64,000 nucleotides of DNA, taken from the NCBI GenBank assembly GCA_008508345.1, contig QNGE01003249.1, forward strand, positions 25,291 to 89,290. The letters are read 5' to 3'. The notes beneath the pieces were generated by a model. The model was not told the origin of the DNA. It ran no database searches and saw only the letters and a program-made list of their open reading frames with translations. The translations under genes and the position numbers were made by a program. Shown piece by piece: positions 23,611 to 34,916 of this stretch (positions are counted from its first letter, which is position 1; every line of letters begins with the position of its first letter). Source of the DNA: Paragonimus westermani. Taxonomy: Eukaryota; Platyhelminthes; Trematoda; Plagiorchiida; Troglotrematidae.

Positions 23611-24870
23611 TAAAACAGATATTTACCGTTTTTGATCCGTGACTTTGCAAACCATCCCCAAATGTTCTCTATTAAGAATGTAGCTGCTAATCTCATCATT
23701 TCGACAATTATGCGTCATTGTGTACACCGCTCCCAGGGATTTCCCGCATTTTTAGACATTGATAACTTTTGAAAACGTTCAGTCTTATTGGGAATAACTC
23801 AGCGGTAGAGTGTTCAACGGACTTCCTTTTTATTTCTCAACTTCTATTCTCTGATGGACTTCTAGTTTGTTTGCTTCCGTACATCCTTTAGCTGGCATCT
23901 ATCGGGCGATTACCCGTAAGAAGCTTAGTGGACAACAATGTGAACATTGTGCTTATGCGTTAGTTTCCATTATTTTAGATGCCTACGCGACTTCCGTCAT
24001 TTGTTGAAACTGTGTCGGTTAATACAAGCGTAAGGCGCACAATCATTTTCGTGTCTCACGACGAAGCTATTCCGGCGGTGAACGACCTAATGCTCCCCTC
24101 GCCATCTCCGTAGGGGCTGGTTGCCTTACACACCCCGTCCAGTTAACGTTGCGGATATAACGATTAGCAGGTTGTCATTTGGCATTATATAGACAATTTT
24201 GCTTATATGGTCATCATTTCAGTTAGCCCTTAAGGCTCTTCCAGTCAGGTTATTACGGATCCACACTACACCATAAACTACGCACAGTCGGCATTGTCGA
24301 TGTGCATCGTTTACATAATTTCATGACATCGTTGTGGAATGAATCAGCCGGAAAACCAAAGAGACAAAACCCCACCAGCGTTCTGTAGTGTCCCTGTCTA
24401 AGTTCTATACCATTTTCCATATCTGTTTCCATTTTAGGCACAAGGTTTTCCACTACATGTTAAGGCAAATCACTTCGGTACGTTAGAATTTCCACCTTGG
24501 ACGTGACGGCAAGAACACGATTGGTCCAACTAACCGCCGTAAGGGATGAGCAATCTTAATTAGAGCGCTTCGCATTGGCTACTTTGGTAGAGGACGTGGT
24601 TTAGGTTATTCGAGGGGTGTCAACGGATTTGCTTGATGAGAACGGGGTTAGCGGTCAGAGTGGAGCAAAGATCACCTGACCCTGTTCTTACTAATTCATC
24701 AAACCGCGGACCGTATTGGTTCCTTTGACAGGTAAAGGGTTGTAAGTGGTTAGGGTTGTCTGTGAATCTCACGTCCAATAGGAGTGAGGTTTAGGGTCGT
24801 GGTATACTTCGAGCTGTGATGTGAGAGTGAACCAGTCTGTGAGAACATTTTCATTAGTTCTCTCGCATAC
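23611..24870. other. No recognisable gene
   Basis: The region contains a tRNA-like half (TAACTCAGCGGTAGAGTG at about 23792) without a matching B box, and otherwise nothing that I recognise. The last 200-300 bp should include the left flank or left terminal repeat of the Tc1-like element, but I could not pair an inverted repeat. Confidence 0.35.
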
Positions 24871-26230
24871 ATGGCTGGCGTACGTAAGTACACTCGCATC
24901 AGTCCCGAAACACGCAGACGTATTATGGAAGCATTCGAAAGGGGCGATGTCTGACACACGGTTGCCCTTCTGAACGGAGTCAAGTGTAATACCGCTTACA
25001 AGTGGCTACATGTGGATTGCATCAGTTATGAAGCTCAGCCTCGTAAAGGACACAGAATCTAGATTCTGACAGAATCAGAGATCGATATGTTGCTGGAGTG
25101 GATTTCCGTGGACCCAACGGTTACACTGCAATTTTTGAGATTGCGCGTCAAGGCTGAGTTTGAGAAGGAGTTGTCGACCACAACGACTAGTCGATGCATA
25201 CCTGTAAAGAAACTGCACCAAGTACCCATTGGTATGAACTCAAATGAGAATTTGGAGTTACGGCGACTGTTTGCATATCGACTGATGGAGTGTTATGCAA
25301 ATGTCAAGACTATTTGCTGAATAGATGAGACAAACTTCAATTTGTTCTGTACGAGGTCAATGGGACGTTCATTAAAAGGGACGAGAGCATGCGTCTCTTT
25401 AACAAACAGCCGAGGCCGTAATCTTCATCTGATTGGATCTATGACACCAAGCTCGATAGTAGGCTATACGACGAGGTGGGAAGCATACGACGGCAGCGAT
25501 TGCAAGGGCTGGCTGCGAACCCGGCTAGGTCAGATGAAGATCAGTACACCCATGTCAAACATTGTGCTGATATACGACAGCGCACCGTGTCACATCGATT
25601 TGGAAAGTGTTTGATGAGGAGTTATACAATGGTGAATGTTATGTCTACACTACGCACTGGAGTGAGAACTGAAGTGATGCAAGAGGAACCTTGTGTATCC
25701 TGGCCGAGCCAGAATGAAAGTGCATTACATCTAACAATGAACAGAGTTTACAGCGAGTGGATCGATGAATCAACAACAAGCCAATGAGGGAAGGACAAAG
25801 CATGTCTGGGCAGGCTAGCCAGGGTGCGCACGTGAACTTCGCAACCAGCAGCTGTGCAATGAGAAGGTCACGTCATAGAGTGATCGTGTATGTGTGTGTG
25901 CATGCATGCACATGAGGAAAATAACATGGATGGACCGTACAGAGGACAAATCTTACGACTGGCACCCTAGTCACCAATGCTGAATCCAATTGAGAATGTC
26001 TGAAGCACGGTGAAAGCAAGAGTTAAAAGACAACTGCAGATGCACCACGAGACAATAATAACCGGAGATCCTCAGGGTGTACAAAGTCAACAGGAGTGGA
26101 GAATGCGGGCCCTGGAAAGAGTAGTCATTTCTGCTATGTACGACGTCACCGGAGATCATTGCGTTAGCTTGGTTCGTCATGTCGAACGATGCTGTATGCA
26201 GGCGATGAACGTTGAAACGATGGGATCACA
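24871..26230 (+). pseudogene. Tc1/mariner-like transposase, decayed
   Basis: Starting at ATG 24871 the frame reads MAGVRKYTRISPETRRRIME, a helix-turn-helix start of the homeodomain-like type. Later come IDETNFNLFC (first catalytic D), LIYDSAPCHIDL (second D, the DNAPCH motif) and, in a different frame at about 25963-26010, LAP, stop, SPMLNPIENV with the catalytic E. Stops occur at about 24952, 25063 and 25318. The distance between the second D block and the E block is about 400 bp instead of ~110 bp, so roughly 270-300 bp of extra DNA lies between them. Confidence 0.8.
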
Positions 26231-26306
26231 ACCGCAAACCCACATCCTTTCAGTGAACGAAGAATGCTCTATTCAGAGCAATCACAAATTGATTTTGTGC
26301 TTCCTA

Positions 26307-26456
26307 CTTTTTGGAAGTTGGCCCTGATTAAACTGATGCTTTGCCTGTCAATGTGCCTAGATTACGTAAGATTGTCCGTTTTTTGTTTGCACGTTTAAGA
26401 ACAACCGAGCTACCTACATACTTTAGAAAATCGAATGTTTTACGTTCGTGACTGAA
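26307..26456 (+). repeat. 150 bp exact duplication, copy 1 (left of N)
   Basis: Bases from CTTTTTGGAAGTTGGCCCTG through GTTCGTGACTGAA repeat exactly at 26458-26607, with a single N at 26457 between the copies. This is the signature of two overlapping contig ends that were scaffolded rather than merged. Confidence 0.95.
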
Positions 26457-26457
26457 N

Positions 26458-26607
26458 CTTTTTGGAAGTTGGCCCTGATTAAACTGATGCTTTGCCTGTC
26501 AATGTGCCTAGATTACGTAAGATTGTCCGTTTTTTGTTTGCACGTTTAAGAACAACCGAGCTACCTACATACTTTAGAAAATCGAATGTTTTACGTTCGT
26601 GACTGAA
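26458..26607 (+). repeat. 150 bp exact duplication, copy 2 (right of N)
   Basis: This is the second copy of the duplication at 26307-26456. The true genomic sequence probably contains this segment once. Confidence 0.95.
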
Positions 26608-26705
26608 AATAGTGAGTGAACTGTTAGCATCTCACGATATGTCGTCTTTCTACAGTAGTTGACCGCTCCTTCAGTGGCACTGCAACCCAGTCGACACGGT
26701 GAACC
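26585..26705 (+). mobile_element. Penelope-like 3' untranslated remnant
   Basis: The block AATGTTTTACGTTCGTGACTG with TGTTAGCATCTCACGAT downstream matches 23497-23610, the 3' untranslated part of the inverted Penelope-like copy. No coding sequence precedes it. Confidence 0.6.
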
Positions 26706-28666
26706 GTGTGCATATATATAGGGATGCAACTAGTCGATTGTCAAAGCCGTTTGCCTTTTAATATTGGGTCTCAGCTGGTTAGTCTGTGCAAACCGGCCCC
26801 GACCAGTTGTCTGGATTACTAGGGTGCGTAGTGTAATGTATGTTCTACGCTACCTGAATGCTTGCCCGTGTCCCATGACAACCTGCCAACTTAGTACAGT
26901 GAGCTAGCTCCGGTTATGCTAGCTGCATTCATTGTATTAAAGACCCTCCACTTTGTAGGAGCCAAACGAACAGTGTCTGTCAGCTTATGGATGTGCACAT
27001 CATTCGTGTAGTCTTATTCGCCATCAGAAGATGGGCACTGAAGCCATGGACACTCCTTTGGATATCTGAAACTGACTTTAATTTACTCAAAACTGATATC
27101 GAAACACGCAAATTTGACGTCAGACAAATAAATCATCGTGTTAAGATGAAAAACAATGAATTTGTGCCACTGTAAACAGTAACGAAATAGACAAAGCAGC
27201 TGTATGTATACGGACCCATCAGCAAGTGACGGATGACTGATTCAGTCAGTGTTACATAACCATCTCAACAATGAAGGAATACCTGACTCACCTCTTGTGA
27301 CTAAAACGGTAAGCAGCAGATTTGTTGCTAGCTTTTCAAAAAATGTAAACGCTTCAACATCCTGCCGACTGAATTAATTAGCATTGCACCTGTAGCAACA
27401 TTCGAAAACCACCAGAATTCTACCAAAATATGCATTGACGTCAAATCTTCTCCAGAGTCTGGAGAAAGCTGGTACGGAAATTACTCGAAAAGTTGCATTC
27501 TAGGCGGTTGTAAGACACTGTTCAATTTGCCTGTCATATGAGGATCGAGAATGCTACAATGCTGAGTTTAATATGTGTACTTGGGAATTCCACATCACTC
27601 GGTCTTGGTTTCCTGGAGAAATTTTCAGAAGAGACTGGCAGTGACATTATAGCAACTGACCACAGTACAAGGAGCATTTTGGGTTTGCTCTCGGCTAACC
27701 TGCTAAGAAGGTTTCTTTTCATCATTATGAGAAGGTACACATGTCTTACTGCTAATCGACAGATTGAATGCAGATGGTGTTTAGATATCAGTGACCGAGT
27801 ACACGGGAACTGTGCAGTCCAGTGCCGTCGATTTTGTTTGGATCACCTGATGGAAAGGACACATCTATAAGATGATTACCGCTTATCCATTCACAAATAA
27901 GCTGAATTGAGACTGTCAGCCCCAGGTTTCACACATGTGAAAACTACCTGAACAAACGCTAAATGCAATATGGAAGACAGTTTAGGGGTGGCCTAGACTG
28001 TTGAACAGAGGTAACCAAGAAATTGGCAGGGTGTTCAACAGAATTGGCATAATTGATACAAAGGTGTAGATGGGTTACGGTGGTTAGGCGTACATGATCA
28101 AATATTTTTCATCGTTCAGATGGTTTGGTTTATAAAAGACAAACTAGAAGTGGGTGTGGGTCTCACCCCTTTTTTATACCAAAAATATGGTAACCCTTCT
28201 GTTGCACCAAGAATGAGTGATTCCGTTCATCAACACACAATGAAGTTGATGATTAGGTATCCGGCTAATTTTTATGTGATACTCCAAAATTTCGCTAATT
28301 GCTGACAGGTGCTCTAGTTTTTCGAAGTGCAATTGGATCTAAGCATGAATCATGCAATTTTCGAAGTGTCTTAACTTTTAAATAATTTTGAGTACTCGAA
28401 CAGGTGGCCGCCTTATAGAGTCTTCATCATGGTAGAATGCGATAAAGGTGGGTTCCTGGAAATTGCAAAATTGTGTAAGAAGGCTACTTCAACTAGACAG
28501 TTTGGATTGTGCTTAACACTAGACGTTGATTGTATTCAGAGACTTAGTTACTTGCCAGCAGGATAGTTTAGAGGATCATGAGTATATGCCTGCGATAGTG
28601 TCGTCATCTGTAGAATGGTTATTTAAACAGTCTTTACAAACATACGTGTGATTTCGTGTTCCTTAG
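26706..28666. other. No recognised exon
   Basis: The stretch lies upstream of the first supported exon of the plus-strand gene at 28.7 kb. Open stretches around 27538-27870 have no motif and no clear splice boundaries. Confidence 0.3.
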
Positions 28667-28815
28667 ACACTGTAAAATATGTGCTGATCTTTGATGTAAC
28701 AACTGCTAGTGTGTTTCTGGTTTCCCATTCAGATACTGTCCCCTTAATTCACTATTTGCACACACTGATTGCTGATATTTCTCCTGAATATCCACATACC
28801 CTCGATGTCACAAAA
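28667..28815 (+). CDS. Exon of uncharacterised plus-strand gene
   Basis: The exon is bounded by the acceptor TTCGTGTTCCTTAG and the donor AAA|GTAAGTCAG, both close to consensus. It begins one base into a codon and encodes 49 further residues starting TVKYVLIFDVTTASVFLVSH and ending TLDVTK. It ends in phase 0, which is the phase in which the next candidate exon (29311) begins. I do not recognise the family. Confidence 0.55.
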
Positions 28816-29310
28816 GTAAGTCAGATTGGTGAGTAATTCCTGGCAAGAATATTTTACGGGATGTAAAATAGTTCTTATCTGTAACAGAATTATTTGTGTA
28901 TTAGTAGACATGTGACAAGACGGCGGTAGCTCACCAGGTAGAGAAATATTTAAATATAAACTACTTAGTCCAAATTTGCGAATAACAACTGATAGCGTAA
29001 TAGTTCATCCATGCTAGGAACTATTCGATATGCTATTTCCTAATTATTCTGATTATCTTAAACATGAATTTCACTAATCATGTCAGGAAAACTGGCACCT
29101 ATGCAGTCTAACAACTGCTATACCAACTTTACTAGTGGCAGCTTTGTAATATAGTTACTCAATCTTTCGAAGCAGACATTTTGAGTTTGTACATAATCTA
29201 ATTAATCGAATCCAACTTGTGGTGGCTGTAGGAGCAATGAGTTTTACTAATTGGCCGACCAACACGCTGAATACACGTGGTTCTGTGTGATTAATCAATA
29301 TCGATTCCAG

Positions 29311-29628
29311 TTAATCGATAACACCGACATTAGAAGTCTAACTGAACACTACAAAGAAAAAGGCATGACCAACTCGTTTGTCCAACATACCATCCAGCCG
29401 CTAGATTCTGAATTTGAACCAGATACTGAGCGCCATACACGATTCACTGAGACCCAAGTTGGCGCACTGGTATGCCATGATTACGAAAGACGACAGTACT
29501 ATCGAATTTATCAGTCGGAAGTTGATTTGGATATCATCCGTCGATTTGTGGACCGTAATTTCTGTTCCCTCTATCCGGATGTTACTGTGCGGTATTTTGC
29601 GCAGAACTGGCCAGAACTTTGTATTATA
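29311..29628 (+). CDS. Exon of uncharacterised plus-strand gene
   Basis: The exon lies between acceptor TATCGATTCCAG and donor ATA|GTAAGTG and contains exactly 106 codons in phase 0 at both ends. It would join to the exon at 28667-28815 across a 495 bp intron. The protein is acidic and polar (DIRSLTEHYKEKGM, LDSEFEPDTERHTRFTE) and then has VGALVCHDYERRQYYRIY and RYFAQNWPELC. The VGALVC...YYRIY stretch is faintly reminiscent of a Tudor strand pair, but I do not claim that assignment. Confidence 0.6.
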
Positions 29629-30332
29629 GTAAGTGAATGTTTTACTTCTGTGTATGTTTTCTATTATCGTTTCCACCGCATATGTTTGTCGGTGTCTATT
29701 TCACTTTTTAAAGCTGACTTACTAATAGACCTGAAGGATATCTGCAGTTACTTTGTCAGTTTAGTAGCGTGAGGATATAGACATCGTAAACCTACGTCAG
29801 TTCACCGGATCACATTTGGGTGACAACACCTAGGCCGCCTGAAAATGTAGGATAATTGAGTCATCAGACACCAACGTTCATACTGCCGACATTTCATTAG
29901 TGAAGTTATTTTCATCTAATATTGACCGAGGTGTCCCGTGTGTATCGTATCTTACAAATGGGAGTTCTCTCTGAAAAAATCAAACCAAACTTAGTGATGA
30001 GTGGCATACGGGGCAGCAGCAAACTCACGTTGCTATTTCGACCGTTGATTAGGCATTTAAAATGATCGTTTCTGGAAGCCATTTATTACTACACTATTCA
30101 GTCCTGTTTGGAGGTCGGTATACTGCTACCGCATAATCACGTCCGTGGACTTGAACGTGTGGTTGACAGATCAGATGATGTAGAGTGCCACTTAAGCTGT
30201 AAATGCGAGCTAGAACTATGCCACATGAACACTGAGTAGCCGTTAGGATTCTGAGTCTGGTGCTTACTAACTTCTGACAACAATAGTTTTTGTCATCTTG
30301 TCAGTTTTCGACACCAAACCAGGAAGCGTTGT
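29629..30332. other. Probable intron, no recognised exon
   Basis: The stretch follows a good splice donor at 29629. I found no further exon with convincing boundaries before repeat R2. Confidence 0.3.
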
Positions 30333-30575
30333 CAAAGGCAGCAATACATCAGTGGTTCTTACTGATACTTAACTGTCATACAATCATGAAGAAAGGACTA
30401 GGTCTTAGTTGTCAGAAAAAAAGGAAAAAATAAACGGAAAAGACCTAACTGTTAAAAAATAGCTACATAAGCTACAGCGTCAAGGTAGTTGCACGTTGCA
30501 AACGAACAACCGGACTATAAGGGAAAGTAAAGCATCATCACCTAGACAGCCTCTTTGTGTCACTAATTGCTCATA
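30333..30575 (+). repeat. R-family dispersed repeat, copy R2
   Basis: The copy begins with GGCAGCAATACATCAGTGG and keeps CTTAACTGTCATACAATCATG, TTGCAAACGAACAACCGG and AAAGTAAAGCATCATCACC. It lies inside the presumed intron of the plus-strand gene, in sense orientation. Unlike the other copies it has no ATC run in front. Confidence 0.75.
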
Positions 30576-31839
30576 GTTCACAGAAAAGTGGACCAAACAG
30601 TGACAACATTCACGTTAATGGATCCAATTAGTCACCCTCATCTAAAGCACTGTTACCAACTCAGTCAGTTTCAAGGGCTCCAGCTCGGAGAAAAAACAGT
30701 TATTAGTCTATTGGTGGACGACTTCATTTCTCTAGGCCAGGAATGGTAACAAATGGGTTATGTGGCTGTTAGCTACGGTTGACGTGGCTCCGTTTAGGAC
30801 TACCGATCCTACCTAAATACGCCACCTAGCTTCAAAACATCTGCTAACTTCTCATTGCCTTACTTTTCTTCGTCAATTAAATGTCGATCTCACCGACCAC
30901 CGCTCAAGAGAATGGACCTGTCTGAGGAAACACATGTGCACTAAACAAGCTTAGATCACAGGTCTAAAAATTCAAACCCCCAGATCCGAATTACTCAGGA
31001 AAATCTGGCAGCAGACAGAAGTTATATGAAACACGAGATCTGACAACAGTCCTTAGACGTCAAATATTGGACAAATTATTTTTGACAGCTCGCATGACTA
31101 GCAAAAGAGGGGGGTGCCTGTAAGACACTCAAGCACTGTCCGATCACAGATGTAAAAGATTGGCCAACAGGGAAGTAAAAACCGCCTTCTTATTAAGGAG
31201 TACAAGAAGGCACTCTCTACTTACTCGTACTGCTGTTCCGAAGTGAAGTTCTCAGTGAAACTACCAATGAGAAACAGCTCACCCAATCGTGATACCTCAA
31301 GAAGGTTCAGTCGCTGGGCAGGTTCTTTCAAAGGGTAGTGTAGCTGCCCTGCACTCCAGTCGCGTTACCGTCACAGTACTAAATGGGCGTGCTCTAGTCA
31401 GTTGACTAGGATACCCGATCGCGTATTGGTTGCCAAAACCATGAGATTATTGGCCCAAGCGAAACCATGTAGGATGCTCTCTACGAAACTGGTGAGGCTT
31501 TACTCGAGGCTGTGATTCAGTCATCCCAACTAGTGTGGACAACTGAGTCGGGATTGTCTTGCAACAGCTCTTATGCTCAACAGAGGCACCAAGAGCCCTA
31601 CTAAAAATTGTGAAGAATTAGTCTGACTTCTATCGTTACAGGGGTCAGTAAGTCTATTCTGTTTTCTCGATGTACTGCAGGCCAGTGAGGAGCAGACAGT
31701 ATTTCGTTCAGAATGGAAATGTACTAATGAAGCGCTCACTCCACATTTAGTTCCGGTGTAGTACCATACAAACCACTGGCCATCGATGTTCTCCTTGACC
31801 GCGAATTTCGTGTGCTTCAGTTGATTGATCTAGGGTTTC
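30576..31839. other. No recognised exon
   Basis: This is probably intronic DNA of the plus-strand gene. No motif or repeat is recognised. Confidence 0.3.
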
Positions 31840-31985
31840 GTATTTAATTGAATACGAGTGCTCAACGGGATGTAGGTTCCTTGGTGTTGAGGATGGACGG
31901 AGCAATTTTTAGCAGTTAAATCCCCACCCTTTCTGTATGACAGTTAGTTACCAATGGAAGTCACTGATGTATTGCCATGATGATG
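31840..31985 (-). repeat. R-family dispersed repeat, partial copy R6
   Basis: On the minus strand the copy starts ATCATCATCATGGCAATACA and has TAACTGTCATACA further on. It then becomes more diverged. It is the only minus-oriented copy apart from the one in the inverted duplication. Confidence 0.6.
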
Positions 31986-33580
31986 ATAAAACAAACCAAG
32001 AGACTGCATAATGAACTCGACATCGCTTTCAGTCCTTCTTAACCAAATAAGTGAGGACCGCCCAAGACACTTGTAGAATACCCGCGTAGAACCGTTAGCA
32101 TATAGTGAAGGACTGGCCGATCTTGACTAATATTAAGGTGTGTTTGACAGTATACAGGCAACTTCGGTGACGCATCCTACTAAATGAATTGGGTCACGCG
32201 CTGCAGCCCAAGAGTAGAGAATGACTCCCAGATGGTTGTTACGTTTGCCTAGCAATCATTCGTAAAATCGTGGAATTCATCGACCATTTAATGTTCATGC
32301 AGAGCTGTATCAACAGTGGTAGGTCTATACGAAGTGAAAGCTGGTGTTTACACGGCGGAGACAAACGTGATAACAGAGAAAAAACGCACTGAAGCCAACA
32401 CGGCGATTAGGAGAACAGCGCTACAATATAGCTTCAGAACGTGGTTATTCAGAGCATAGAAACCAGATTTAATTGCTGGCTGGTCGGTGCTTGCGTTCAG
32501 TCAGAGGCCCCCGGCTGAGCAGGCGGATTCATAAAATGGGGTTTACAAACTAGTTCATTAGGCCGGTCATCTAATAGGGACGTTACCGAAGCGTTTGTCA
32601 CATCGAACAATTAGTCGGTGTCGCCTGTATGATAGAAAAATGACGATTTGTTACAATAGAATACAAAGTAATCAGTACGTCATCCTTCGCATATCACGTT
32701 GTTTTCATTGATTGAAATCCCCCTGACTCACATAAAGATAGCAGCTAGCCAAGTCCAGTACCGCAACTGTTATCCTTGCTTGGCTGAGTTGTCTGTTGAA
32801 GCCGGATAGTGAAAGCCATAGCTCCGAGGCCACCGATTAGGCAGGTCCGTGTGAGTTAGGTGAATACCACAAACCATTGTTGATGTTGATGACAGCTGGC
32901 ACATTTCTAACACGTACCTGTCCGCATGAATCCACGGTGAAACCTTTGCCCACATCCGTCAACTCATTTCGAGACAGTCCAGTGTAACTCGGAATCTAGG
33001 GTTAGGAGCGAAGTATTTCTGTGTCGTACCAGCGCTCAGTTTACGCTTTCACTTGTCCTATTCAGAGCAACACAAGTGTGACAATCTGGACTAATTTCCC
33101 ACTGAGTAGCTCATAGACGAACATGCATAAATCCAGCTACAGCCAAAAATGAAGTGTTCCTAGGCGCAATGACTGGTTTTAGGAATACCCTGTGTCCATC
33201 AAATCAGAGATTGTACGTCAATATATCTAGCTCGCACACACGCTTACAACGCGCAAGATTGAAAGCTTCCCGGTCTGCAGTCACTACGTCAGTTGCACAA
33301 CGGTGCTTCTCTCTGTCAGGGTCAATCCGTAATGATCAAGGAGTGCTTGCATGCCGAACTCTCAACGTGATCATGGTGACAAGAAATGATACTCGGGACC
33401 ACAAAGACTATAATCCGACAGACAACAGAGGTAACCTAACCCGAAGGACATAGCTATGCGAGTAAACTCGGTTGAGATAGAAGTTAAGGAAAACATGCAC
33501 TAGCTTTCAATAGTCTTCTTACTCCCCAACGATTAAATGTATGACAACCGAGATCTTGAAAGTTCTAAACCGGCCACACA
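31986..33580. other. No recognised exon
   Basis: This is probably intronic DNA of the plus-strand gene. Open stretches around 33154-33453 show no motif and weak splice sites. Confidence 0.3.
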
Positions 33581-33581
33581 G

Positions 33582-33769
33582 TGATCATTTCGGCGGTGTC
33601 TGCTGGTATTAATCACACTAGTTTACGGCCTAGCACTATACACTCATGTTCGAGTGCCAACAAAGAATGTTTTTTGGTGAACCAAGGAGGAAGTGATGTG
33701 CCTGTTGTGCTGAACGAGGAACAACGGTGCACTGGTTTTATTGCAACAATTTTGATCTTCGAGTGTCAA
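33582..33769 (+). CDS. Candidate exon, plus-strand gene
   Basis: An open stretch encoding IISAVSAGINHTSLRPSTIH and later VPVVLNEEQRCTGFIATIL ends at donor CAA|GTATGCAGG. The acceptor (CCACACAG) has a poor pyrimidine tract. It is listed because it fits between well-supported exons of the same gene, but it could be chance. Confidence 0.3.
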
Positions 33770-34054
33770 GTATGCAGGAATAATGAGCCTTAAAACAAGA
33801 TGAAAGTGATGAATGAGTTGCAAAACATGGCCGTTTGACCTTCTTGGATAACGAATCAATGGCTAGATTCTAATAATCCGAGACTCCTTAAACTTCAGAC
33901 AATTCGGATTAGTCCAGGCAACACATCACAACTGTGGCCACTGGAGCGTTTTCCTCACACAAATGAATCTATCAAAATCGGAACTACTACAGTGTAGTAC
34001 TCTAGCAGGTGAATGGCCAAAGACTGAGGGTGCGACACGTTGAATTGCGGTTCG

Positions 34055-34187
34055 GCAAGCAATAAGTTCTCCAACGAGTTGAAACTTTCTGGGATTCATT
34101 CCTTCAATTTATTGGTCGTGAAACATGCTTTATGGCAAGATGTCTACATTACCTCACAAGTTCGCGTGACTCAAAATAGATTGCCTG
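34055..34187 (+). CDS. Candidate exon, plus-strand gene
   Basis: The open frame reads KFSNELKLSGIHSFNLLVVK and HALWQDVYITSQVRVTQNRL before a donor-like GAGT|GTGAGT. The composition looks coding, but the exon would end in phase 1, which does not match the best start of the next exon. One of the boundaries is therefore wrong or an exon is missing. Confidence 0.35.
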
Positions 34188-34286
34188 AGTGTGAGTGCGG
34201 TGACGAAAGACAGCAGTAATTCTACGTCTGTCGGGAATCAGAAGCTATTTGGATTTTCTCATGGTCTTTTGAATTCAACATTTCAG

Positions 34287-34401
34287 ACATTCACCGATAC
34301 ACACATTCCTATTGGACTAATTATTGGACAACAGGCCGAGTCGCAAGTCGGAAGGATTGTGTTTCTTGCAGTAGAAAAACGTGTGGAAGCGGAACTAATC
34401 T
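34287..34401 (+). CDS. Third-last exon, plus-strand gene
   Basis: The exon starts after acceptor CAACATTTCAG and ends at donor ATCT|GTGAGT. It encodes TFTDTHIPIGLIIGQQAESQ and GRIVFLAVEKRVEAELI, and joins in phase to the next exon across a 66 bp intron to give AELIYKRLLQ. The frame is open further upstream to 34170, so an earlier start is possible. Confidence 0.65.
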
Positions 34402-34467
34402 GTGAGTTTACCTAATTATGGGGCAGAATTCAGAGCTAACAACGCTACTTGCGTCTATCTTATTTAG

Positions 34468-34523
34468 ACAAGCGTTTGCTACAACTTGAACTAGAGAAGA
34501 TGCACGCAACTGGGATCCGACGG
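34468..34523 (+). CDS. Penultimate exon, plus-strand gene
   Basis: This 56 nt exon lies between TCTTATTTAG and CGG|GTAAGA. It supplies two bases to the split Tyr codon and then encodes KRLLQLELEKMHATGIRR, probably helical. Introns of 66 and 48 bp flank it. Confidence 0.75.
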
Positions 34524-34571
34524 GTAAGACGACGAACGCAGACTCGCTAATTTCTCAAACGACCTATCCAG

Positions 34572-34682
34572 GCTCTACTTAAACCAATGGATGAACGAAC
34601 GAAGAAGAAACTTCTGCGGTACATGGGCAATACGCCACTGAGATATGTCAACCAGAACGGGGAATTTCAGTTTCATGTTTAA
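34572..34682 (+). CDS. Last exon, plus-strand gene, with stop
   Basis: After acceptor CGACCTATCCAG the exon encodes 36 residues, beginning ALLKPMDERTKKKLLRYMGN and ending NQNGEFQFHV, then TAA at 34680-34682. All three final exons join in frame. An AATAAA follows 58 bp after the stop. The protein family is not recognised. The C terminus is basic and probably helical. Confidence 0.8.
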   Translation, partial: ALLKPMDERTKKKLLRYMGNTPLRYVNQNGEFQFHV

Positions 34683-34726
34683 CACCTAAATGTGATACAG
34701 TGTTCCTGACTAACGAAATGTTTGCC

Positions 34727-34732
34727 TTTATT
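34727..34732 (-). terminator. Poly(A) signal of PNUTS-like gene
   Basis: TTTATT on the plus strand is AATAAA on the minus strand, 184 bp beyond the stop codon of the minus-strand gene. Confidence 0.7.
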
Positions 34733-34740
34733 TTGTGTCC

Positions 34741-34746
34741 AATAAA
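34741..34746 (+). terminator. Poly(A) signal of plus-strand gene
   Basis: AATAAA (followed by AAGA) lies 58 bp after the stop codon of the plus-strand gene and 8 bp from the opposing signal on the other strand. Confidence 0.75.
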
Positions 34747-34916
34747 AAGACAGTTAAAAAAAGAAAATTAATCAATCAAATAACCTAGTAACTTCAGTTT
34801 ATGTACACAATTAGAAGGTGGTATGTGTTCGCAACGTGCGCGGTAAACCGACAAATGACGCTGTACAGAGTGAAAGCCCTCCTAGTCAGCCGGGAAAGTT
34901 CGAGAACAGCGACAAA

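Noticed and set aside
23792..23830. tRNA-like A box TAACTCAGCGGTAGAGTG
   Set aside because: No B box at the expected distance and no foldable cloverleaf.
28922..28945. tRNA-like GGCGGTAGCTCACCAGGTAGAG
   Set aside because: Resembles only a 5' tRNA half. The following sequence has no B box or stems.
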